Shown here in pieces: positions 1-5,639 of a stretch of DNA of 7,037 nucleotides. Source of the DNA: Euryarchaeota archaeon UBA346 (lineage in GTDB: Archaea > Thermoplasmatota > E2 > DHVEG-1). How positions within the stretch are numbered: position 1 is the stretch's first letter; each line of letters begins with the position of its first letter. Location of the stretch: contig DAJP01000096.1 in NCBI GenBank assembly GCA_002496355.1, positions 6,508 through 13,544 of the forward strand, in the 5' to 3' direction. Under the pieces are notes generated by a model. The model saw only the letters and a program-made list of their open reading frames with translations, made no database searches and was not told the DNA's origin. Position numbers and translations under genes: made by a program.

Positions 1-203
1 CCTGTGAAACTGCCATCAAAGGACGTATTATTCAGCTTCTGAAAGGATACATCGATACGGTGCTGCAGATTTTTGTTGATACCCTCTTTAATGTCATCGA
101 CACCATCATCGATTTTTCAGAGATGCTCATCGACATGTTATTTGACTGCATCTCTCTGAACAAAGCTGAAGTCAAGCTCACTATCTGGGTGGTGAGGGAA
201 TGA
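1..203 (+). CDS. C-terminal part of an unidentified operon protein (5' end outside window)
   Basis: A frame beginning at base 3 is open for 66 codons up to a TGA at 201-203. This stop shares bases with the ATG at 200-202 (ATGA), the usual sign of translational coupling. The visible part is a long amphipathic helix with acidic residues every three to four positions (for example VDTLFNVIDTIIDF). It ends in a short probable beta strand, VKLTIWVVRE. No hydrophobic stretch long or pure enough for a clear membrane span is seen, and I do not recognise the family. Its position directly before a DUF7286-like gene suggests another component of the same surface or secretion cluster. That is inference from context only. 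The reading frame and overlap are directly visible; the function is unknown. Confidence 0.8.
   Translation, partial: CETAIKGRIIQLLKGYIDTVLQIFVDTLFNVIDTIIDFSEMLIDMLFDCISLNKAEVKLTIWVVRE
191..198 (+). promoter_or_regulatory. Shine-Dalgarno-like site before the 920-residue gene
   Basis: GGTGAGGG lies just before two adjacent ATG codons at 200 and 203. GGTGA matches the complement of the archaeal 16S 3' end. It ends 4 bases before the first ATG and 7 before the second, so the second ATG may be the better initiator. The two choices differ by a single residue. Confidence 0.5.
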
Positions 204-2962
204 TGAAACAAAGGATAATATCAGATCAGCATGCTCGTATCCCTTTTTCGCTCATCGGAGTATTTCTTCTGCTTGGTAGTAGTGTAACCGCGGTGTACAT
301 CTCACGACTGGAACTTGAGAAATCAAAAGAGATCGCCCGGTCCCTTGACGTCAATGAGATAGAAGACCTTCTGTATAGTTTCGAAGCTGATCTGACGAAC
401 GCATTGAATCTCGCAGGATTAAAAGCCTTAAAAGAAATCGGGAAACATCCTGTCATCCAATCTTCACTGGGGACTAGTGGACAGATAAACCAGTATCGCC
501 TGAAAGCAATCATCAAAGAGGAACTCAATATCTATTTGACTGGACATTTTTTGTATAATATATTCTCTGATGGTCAGTATGCTATCAACATACTGCTTGA
601 GAACGAAACAGCGATTCTTTCTTCTAAGAATATTAGTGTTGAACCATTGGTCATGCGACTGCAGCGATATTCGATTCCCTCGATTGGACCTCTTCAAACT
701 CAGAATTACTCTACGTACCTGGTCGTCTCCATTCCTTTGCACATTGAGATTCGACAACTGAAACAGCATGACTGGGTTCCTCTCACGACTCGAACCATTG
801 TCGTTTCATCGATTCTCACTTCCCGATATCCTCTGCTTGAATGTCTGATGAATGAATATAATACATCCATCAATAGCACGTTTTCCCCATTTTGGGCGTA
901 CACAACAGTGCTATCAAATATTTATTCACTTTACAGAGGATTCAAACATTTTCGTATGGGACGACCATTGAATGTCATGGACAACCGTCATCTTTCTTTA
1001 ATCTTGAACAGTGGGTTGCTCCTTGAACAGGGGTTATTGTTTGGGAGTGTTGATCCTCTGGGTCTGGTGGATCTGGCTCGAGAGATACACCAAACAATGA
1101 GGCAACTGCCGTCGGATAGACTGACGACATTTAATGAGGAGATGGAGGGCGAAGAATACCCTTTTGAAGCTGAAAACCTTTCAAAAGGTAGTGCAAATGC
1201 TGACGCGGGGTCCCCAGTGAATGAAACCATCACTATCTCACCGAGTATAAATCTCTCAGATATCGCGGAACGAATCCTGTATACCATTAGCAGCGCCATC
1301 TTTCATTTTGAAAATGAGGACGGTGATGTTCATAACGAAATCCTCCAGTTCGAAGGGGATGTCCAAGCCAAGGTCAATGAGCTCGTGCAACATCAAGCGA
1401 ATCAATCCTTTTATCTGACAAGCCTTACAAAACATCTCAGTACGAATACAACTACTCAAGATCGACTCAAGACCCTTATCTCTGATTTGTATCATGATAC
1501 AATGTCGACAATGGTTCAGGACCGTTTCGTTGTCTCTGAACTCTGGGGTGATCCTGGGGAAGACTGGATTGATGGAGGGAATACCGCATGGGCTCCGACC
1601 TCCATTTTTATGATCTCAAGCCAAGAGATAAAACCACAAAAAGGACACGTGATCCCAGGTTGTGCTGTTAATGAGGAATCCTATAACGTCTCCTATGAAA
1701 GGAACCATAGTTGGTGGAGGATGGAGGAACAATTGGTCAATGAGACGATAATGTCGGTCAAGGTATGGAACAATACCTCTGATTTGCAAATCGAGACCGT
1801 TCAACTTCAAACCATCCTTGATCACTGGGCCTTGAATCAAGACACCCAGGATGACATCGTCGATGTCCTCTATCTCAATACGACTTTAGACGACCTGAAC
1901 CTCGAAGATACAATCAACACTTACCTCTTATCATACAACGAATCCAATAGTGAGAAACAAGGATTAATCACAACGCGTAACAACACGGGAACTGTAGGCC
2001 TCATATCACTCGTACCTGGAGTATCTCCCCTCTGGGTCCTGGATGAAGCCTGGAGTGGTCTTGAAGAGATATTCGAATCGGTGCAGCACATCACCCTGGA
2101 GCCAGGCATAACAGCTGAGCAATACCCAAATCCAGTCCAACTTATTGATACAGCGAAAAACGATCTTCTCACAAAATTTAACCAGAACATTTCAAAGTAC
2201 CTCCAATTCCCCAAGTATCACCCCGGTGCACTGTTTCTGAGCGTCGGAAAAAAAGCGGTGTACTGCATCCGTGATTGGTACATCGAGCGGATACAGAACA
2301 CGACCGAGACTACTTTTTCTGAAATCTCAGAGCAGATGACACAATCGTTAGAGGCAGCGATACCAACATCCGCTGGTTTTACGACACAGAACATCACCGA
2401 GGTATTAGAGGATACATCAGATGCAATCAAAAATCAATTCACTATTCCCTTCGGGTATGATCTGAATCTCTCTCGATATAATCAACAGGGGGTCTTATTG
2501 TGGAATGAATCGATTCGCTTGGCGGTCGACCAGGTCCCAAACTATCTAGACCCTTTTCAAAAAACACCCTGGGGTAATGAAGAGCTCTGGACCATAAAAA
2601 TCCGCAATCGTTGTTTCTTTGGTCCGACAGGTCTTCCAATTCTACCGCCATCTCCTATCACCGTCTGGATGTTGACCCTGAATCTCTGGGTCATTGATGT
2701 ACAAGGGGAATATCTACAATTCAAGATTATTGATACCAGTGATGAGACCATCTTCAACCCATTGCTAGGTCATGAACCTCAAACATATGTCCGGGAATTA
2801 AAAGTCATTACAGCAGGGAATGTCACCCTTGGACAAAACACGCGCCTTTCCTTTGGTTTTACGACGGTTGCGTTTGGATTGGTTCCACCATGGGGTATGA
2901 TGCTGGGGGATATTCAGGACAATTGGTTTGATGAGCATACTTCTGGTTTTGATGAGGGTTGA
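200..2962 (+). CDS. DUF7286-like membrane-anchored extracellular protein
   Basis: This is a 920-residue protein with one N-terminal hydrophobic segment at about residues 14-35 (IPFSLIGVFLLLGSSVTAVY), preceded by basic residues. There is no other clear membrane span, so most of it should face outward. By hand I count about 24 N-x-S/T sequons spread along its length, fitting an N-glycosylated surface protein. Only four cysteines are present. Several stretches recall haloarchaeal DUF7286 proteins as I remember them: the 'ARIPFSLIGVFLLL' start, 'RPLNVMDNRHLSLILNSG' near 255-272, 'LWVIDVQGEYLQF' near 829-841, and the closing 'VPPWGMMLGDIQDNWFDE' near 895-912. An acidic, probably disordered linker lies at about 313-345. 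In haloarchaea such genes sit in clusters with a secretion ATPase and TadC-like proteins; no biochemical role is known to me. It overlaps the preceding gene by four bases and is followed without a gap by the next gene. The family match is from memory, not a search. Confidence 0.75.
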   Translation: MMKQRIISDQHARIPFSLIGVFLLLGSSVTAVYISRLELEKSKEIARSLDVNEIEDLLYSFEADLTNALNLAGLKALKEIGKHPVIQSSLGTSGQINQYRLKAIIKEELNIYLTGHFLYNIFSDGQYAINILLENETAILSSKNISVEPLVMRLQRYSIPSIGPLQTQNYSTYLVVSIPLHIEIRQLKQHDWVPLTTRTIVVSSILTSRYPLLECLMNEYNTSINSTFSPFWAYTTVLSNIYSLYRGFKHFRMGRPLNVMDNRHLSLILNSGLLLEQGLLFGSVDPLGLVDLAREIHQTMRQLPSDRLTTFNEEMEGEEYPFEAENLSKGSANADAGSPVNETITISPSINLSDIAERILYTISSAIFHFENEDGDVHNEILQFEGDVQAKVNELVQHQANQSFYLTSLTKHLSTNTTTQDRLKTLISDLYHDTMSTMVQDRFVVSELWGDPGEDWIDGGNTAWAPTSIFMISSQEIKPQKGHVIPGCAVNEESYNVSYERNHSWWRMEEQLVNETIMSVKVWNNTSDLQIETVQLQTILDHWALNQDTQDDIVDVLYLNTTLDDLNLEDTINTYLLSYNESNSEKQGLITTRNNTGTVGLISLVPGVSPLWVLDEAWSGLEEIFESVQHITLEPGITAEQYPNPVQLIDTAKNDLLTKFNQNISKYLQFPKYHPGALFLSVGKKAVYCIRDWYIERIQNTTETTFSEISEQMTQSLEAAIPTSAGFTTQNITEVLEDTSDAIKNQFTIPFGYDLNLSRYNQQGVLLWNESIRLAVDQVPNYLDPFQKTPWGNEELWTIKIRNRCFFGPTGLPILPPSPITVWMLTLNLWVIDVQGEYLQFKIIDTSDETIFNPLLGHEPQTYVRELKVITAGNVTLGQNTRLSFGFTTVAFGLVPPWGMMLGDIQDNWFDEHTSGFDEG
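2954..2958 (+). promoter_or_regulatory. Shine-Dalgarno-like GAGGG that decides the next start
   Basis: GAGGG lies inside the last codons of the 920-residue gene, 9 bases before the ATG at 2968. An in-frame TTG at 2959, overlapping the upstream stop as TTGA, would abut this site with no spacer. The ATG is therefore the more likely start. Confidence 0.5.
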
Positions 2963-2967
2963 CCCCA

Positions 2968-3603
2968 ATGATCAGAAAAAGTAAGATTGTTTTATTCATC
3001 ATTCTATCTATAAATATCTTAGTAACACCTCTTACCCAAGCAGGTGGATGTGCATATGGGTCAGTTCAAGCATGGTTCCGGACAACAGAGGGAGTTTGGG
3101 TGAACGCGACCGCCCATCCATCTCTTCATCGAGGTGAATCTTTCGAGATAAAAGTAAGAGTAAATATAGCAACTGATCTGCGAGTCGTCTATCTGAAACT
3201 CCATGAATTTGGTACACCAGTGTACGAGGTCATCACCGGTCCATCGACGATGGAGCAATTTCTTGAAAACTGGGAACTCACCATGTCGAATCAATCATGG
3301 ACATCGGTCTGGAACATGCGAGTGAAAGCAAACACCTCATGGGTAAACGGATCAAGCCCTCTAGAACTATACGTTCAATTCACAAAAAACGATTATGATG
3401 ATGCATCGGTTATGTTTGATATACTTAATGCATTTATCGTAGATTCACTCTGGGAAAATTATTCACCGAAACCAAACCTTGATGACGTTTCCCTGAAAAA
3501 CAGAGACACCCCTCGGCTTTCAAATCCATCGTTCATCGGAGTGGTCATCGTCGTCTTTCTTTCAGGTGTTTTATTATGGAGCAAACGAAAAAAGGAAAAA
3601 TGA
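2968..3603 (+). CDS. Sarcinarray-like secreted protein with C-terminal membrane anchor
   Basis: This is a 211-residue protein from the ATG at 2968; an in-frame TTG at 2959 would add three residues. Residues 1-25 form a signal peptide with a basic start, a hydrophobic core and a probable cut near TQA-GG. Residues about 29-160 form an extracellular beta-rich domain. Residues about 187-204 form a hydrophobic anchor, followed by the basic tail KRKKEK, which indicates a cytoplasmic C-terminus. The core pattern is 'YGSVQAWF', 'VWVNATAHPSLHRGESFEI', 'VYLKLHEFG', 'YEVITGP', then 'SWVNGSSPLELYVQFTKND'. This resembles what I recall of archaeal sarcinarray-family (MAST domain) proteins, whose function is not established. 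Sequons include NAT, NQS, NTS, NGS and NYS. The gene follows the 920-residue gene without a gap and appears to be the last gene of the operon. Topology is well supported; the family name is a moderate-confidence recollection. Confidence 0.7.
   Translation: MIRKSKIVLFIILSINILVTPLTQAGGCAYGSVQAWFRTTEGVWVNATAHPSLHRGESFEIKVRVNIATDLRVVYLKLHEFGTPVYEVITGPSTMEQFLENWELTMSNQSWTSVWNMRVKANTSWVNGSSPLELYVQFTKNDYDDASVMFDILNAFIVDSLWENYSPKPNLDDVSLKNRDTPRLSNPSFIGVVIVVFLSGVLLWSKRKKEK
3588..3600 (-). terminator. T-rich terminator candidate for the GNAT gene
   Basis: Read on the minus strand, a few bases after the GNAT stop codon, the sequence is TTTTTCCTTTTTT. Archaeal intrinsic termination relies mainly on such T tracts. 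On the plus strand the same bases encode the lysine-rich tail of the convergent membrane protein, so they may do two jobs. No hairpin is evident. Confidence 0.45.
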
Positions 3604-3606
3604 AAC

Positions 3607-4050
3607 CTATACTGGAAGATGATACATCCTATACGGGTCGTGATGCCATCCCATTTTTTCATACACCTCCTGGGCAGAGGTATTGTGGTCATGCACATAC
3701 AATCGGAGAAACGGCACTCCTTCTCTATGTGCCATCTCTTTGGCATGGTCTAACAATTCAGTGAAGACTCCTTGTTTACGCCATGGTTCCTGTACATACA
3801 CGCTTTGGACCCACCAAAGCGACCTATTTCGCCAGTCGCTCCATTCAAAGGTGATCATGAGTTGTCCAATAACTGTGTTGTTTTCCTCTGCAACTAGATA
3901 AAATCCTTTTGTTGTATCTACAAGCAATGCGGTCACACCAGCGAGAGTTGTTTGATTGTTCAAAATGATACCTTCAGATTCCTTGGCAAGTGCGATGTTT
4001 TGTGCGGTGATTACCTCAGCATCTCTGTCATGTGCACGTCGTATCTTCAT
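3607..4050 (-). CDS. GNAT-family N-acetyltransferase
   Basis: This is a complete 147-residue cytoplasmic protein of normal size for a single GNAT domain. It should transfer an acetyl group from acetyl-CoA to an amine; the substrate cannot be read from the sequence. It opens with the typical beta strand (MKIRRAHDRDAEVI). Strand 'FYLVAEENNTVIGQLMI' at about 50-66 is followed by motif A at about 81-107, with the acyl-CoA pyrophosphate loop in 'WRKQGVFTELL'. Motif B follows at about 114-135 (LYVHDHNTSAQEVYEKMGW). The ATG start has no Shine-Dalgarno sequence but has a TATA element at leaderless distance, which supports this start. It converges on the surface-protein operon with 3 bases between stop codons, and it lies downstream of the radical SAM gene with its own promoter. 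A family-level call is secure; a more specific role is not. Confidence 0.9.
   Translation of the reverse strand: MKIRRAHDRDAEVITAQNIALAKESEGIILNNQTTLAGVTALLVDTTKGFYLVAEENNTVIGQLMITFEWSDWRNRSLWWVQSVYVQEPWRKQGVFTELLDHAKEMAHREGVPFLRLYVHDHNTSAQEVYEKMGWHHDPYRMYHLPV
3654..3659 (+). terminator. Possible T-tract terminator for the surface-protein operon
   Basis: This is the first run of six T on the plus strand after the operon's last stop codon, about 50 bases downstream and inside the antisense of the GNAT gene. No hairpin is associated. It is a weak candidate, offered because the 3-base gap leaves no room for a terminator outside coding sequence. Confidence 0.25.
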
Positions 4051-4074
4051 AGGAAAAAAGAACGTGTAATGCTC

Positions 4075-4087
4075 TTTTAATATTTCG
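4075..4087 (-). promoter_or_regulatory. Archaeal BRE/TATA promoter of the GNAT gene (leaderless)
   Basis: The minus strand reads CGAAATATTAAAA from 4087 to 4075: a purine-rich BRE followed by TATTAAAA. The TATA centre lies about 28 bases before the ATG at 4050, which places the expected transcription start at or next to the A of the ATG. The absence of a ribosome binding site agrees with a leaderless mRNA. Confidence 0.6.
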
Positions 4088-4109
4088 AAAAAACATCAGG
4101 AACCTTCCT
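4088..4109 (-). terminator. Short hairpin plus T tract after the radical SAM gene
   Basis: Just past the radical SAM stop, the minus strand reads AGGAAGGTTCCT (4109-4098). This can pair as a 4-5 bp stem with a very small loop. Four bases later a run of six T follows (4093-4088). The stem is weak, but the T run alone may end transcription in archaea. The element directly abuts the GNAT promoter. Confidence 0.4.
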
Positions 4110-4110
4110 A

Positions 4111-5514
4111 TTAATGAAAAAACCCTCTGAGTGATGAAGAGACAAGGGACAAATAGGATTGGACATAGCTAAGGTCATTATTGTGAAGAGATTTTTTTAG
4201 AAGATTGATGAAAAACGATGGTCGTGAATAAAAAGAACGCTGTGCCCGTAGACAGTAAGCCAGGAGTTCTTCTTTGGTGAAGATTCCTAATCCTCGGTTT
4301 TTATCAGCAGTGACCAGATAATCATTCTCCGTGATTTTTCCTTCCGAGACTGCTTGGTTCCATAGTTCAGAGCCGACCATGTACCGTAAAGGGAGAAACG
4401 AGACCGAGTCCAGTGGGAGTGATTTTGCGAAACGCAGTGTTTTTTCGAAATGCTCCTTTGTCTCAAATGGTGCACCGAAAATAAACGAACCAATAGTAAA
4501 AAATCCATTGTCATGGCTCAGCTGAACTGCTTTTCGTATCGTTTCTACCGTGGTATTCTTCTGATAAAAGTCAAGGACGTCCTGATTACCGGATTCCAAA
4601 CCAAACTGCATATGAGTGACACCCGCCCGTCTCATTTTTTTATAGAGCTCTTCATCAGCAAAATCTACTCGGGTCGCGGTCACAGAGAATTTCAAGGAAA
4701 AATCTTCCGTGATAATCGCATCAAATAGACGAGAGGCTTGCTTCGTCTTCGTCGGGAAACAATCATCTGAGATGACCACATGCTGGTAACCTTGTTCTTT
4801 GATTTCTTTAAGCTCTGCAATGATATTTTCTGTGGAACGCGTTCGGTACCGTTGCATGCTGATAGAGCCTCGTGAACAAAAACGACAGTGGTAGGGGCAG
4901 CCTCTGCTGGTGATAATCGAGGTGAACTTACCTGCTTTCAGACGCGGATTGTACTCTCGGCCATATGTATAATGTTTCACGAGTTCCCTCGCAGGGAACG
5001 GGAAGCTGTCGAGGTCATTGTTCATTACGATGGGCGGCCCGTGTCGAATCCCCTGTTTTGTCTGATAATATACTCCCGGTATCTCTGAGAAATCTTTTTC
5101 TTGGTTCAATGCTTGAATTAAATCAGATAAGATCAGCTCGCTATCACCCTGGACACAGGCGGTTGCTTGTGTCTCTTCCAATGCTTTTTCTGGAAGCAGT
5201 GTGCAATGAGGGCCACCGATGATGACAGGAAGATCAGATCTTTGTTGTCGTATCAGTTCAATAATTTTTTTTACCTCATGTAATGATGAACTGAGCACAG
5301 AAAAGCCGATTACGTCAGCCTTCTGCACTGCATTTCTGAGTATCTGTTCATCAAAAGGTTCTGCTGAAAAATCAAGTAATGTAACACTGTCACCCTTGTT
5401 TTGAAGTGTTTTTGCTACATACAACAGGCCAAGGGGTGGTGAGAGTCCGTAAAACACGCGAGAGGTTCGGATGAAGAATGATTCGGGGGGTGGATAGATC
5501 AATAAGAATCGCAT
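4111..5514 (-). CDS. Cobalamin-binding-domain radical SAM protein (BchE-like class)
   Basis: This is a 467-residue cytoplasmic protein from the ATG at 5514. An in-frame GTG at 5520 lies inside the probable GAGGAG ribosome binding site and is less likely. Residues about 1-135 form a Rossmann-like B12-binding domain ('FLLIYPPPESFF', 'SPPLGLLYVAKTLQNKG', 'ADVIGFSVLSSS', 'VIIGGPHCTLLPEKALEE'). It lacks the DxHxxG motif, so cobalamin, if bound, would lack the lower histidine ligand, as in many relatives. The radical SAM domain follows at about 196-400. The [4Fe-4S] cysteines are C206, C210 and C213 in 'SRGCPYHCRFCSRG'; later motifs are 'ISDDCFP', 'MQFGLESGNQDVL' and 'SFIFGAPFET'. The C-terminal 65 residues are mostly helical. 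Relatives include methylases, ring-forming and lipid-modifying enzymes, so the substrate cannot be assigned. The nearby GNAT gene appears separately transcribed. The class call is secure; the reaction is unknown. Confidence 0.93.
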   Translation of the reverse strand: MRFLLIYPPPESFFIRTSRVFYGLSPPLGLLYVAKTLQNKGDSVTLLDFSAEPFDEQILRNAVQKADVIGFSVLSSSLHEVKKIIELIRQQRSDLPVIIGGPHCTLLPEKALEETQATACVQGDSELILSDLIQALNQEKDFSEIPGVYYQTKQGIRHGPPIVMNNDLDSFPFPARELVKHYTYGREYNPRLKAGKFTSIITSRGCPYHCRFCSRGSISMQRYRTRSTENIIAELKEIKEQGYQHVVISDDCFPTKTKQASRLFDAIITEDFSLKFSVTATRVDFADEELYKKMRRAGVTHMQFGLESGNQDVLDFYQKNTTVETIRKAVQLSHDNGFFTIGSFIFGAPFETKEHFEKTLRFAKSLPLDSVSFLPLRYMVGSELWNQAVSEGKITENDYLVTADKNRGLGIFTKEELLAYCLRAQRSFYSRPSFFINLLKKSLHNNDLSYVQSYLSLVSSSLRGFFH

Positions 5515-5519
5515 AACCA

Positions 5520-5525
5520 CTCCTC
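5520..5525 (-). promoter_or_regulatory. Ribosome binding site of the radical SAM gene
   Basis: The minus strand reads GAGGAG (5525-5520), 5 bases before the ATG at 5514. The alternative GTG start at 5520 overlaps this element, which favours the ATG. Confidence 0.55.
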
Positions 5526-5561
5526 TGTCTGAACCATTGTGTATCTCTCATTCACCATGGG

Positions 5562-5591
5562 GTTCTTAAAACGACACATTTGTTCTTAAAC
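5562..5591 (-). promoter_or_regulatory. Probable promoter region of the radical SAM gene with a paired direct repeat
   Basis: The minus-strand 9-mer TTTAAGAAC occurs twice, at 5590-5582 and 5570-5562, exactly 20 bases apart. Either copy is AT-rich enough to act as a TATA element. The nearer copy would give a leader of roughly 25-30 bases that includes the ribosome binding site. The regular spacing of about two helical turns could also mean a regulator binding site. No experimental basis exists; this is pattern only. Confidence 0.4.
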
Positions 5592-5639
5592 ATTCTGATG
5601 GAGTGGAGCGATGAATGCCGCAGAGTGTGGCGCGTAGAT

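Noticed and set aside
200..304. A type IV prepilin (class III) signal at the start of the 920-residue protein
   Set aside because: The hydrophobic segment follows basic residues, but there is no convincing prepilin peptidase site and no Glu at the expected +5 position; a plain membrane anchor fits better.
988..1299. A 103-codon minus-strand ORF antisense to the DUF7286-like gene
   Set aside because: The plus-strand frame is open for 920 codons with coherent sequons and family-like motifs; the antisense product shows no domain features.
3043..3051. A lipoprotein signal (lipobox) at AGGC near the end of the signal peptide of the sarcinarray-like protein
   Set aside because: The -3 position is Ala rather than Leu/Val/Ile and the protein has a C-terminal membrane anchor, so ordinary signal peptidase cleavage after TQA is more likely.
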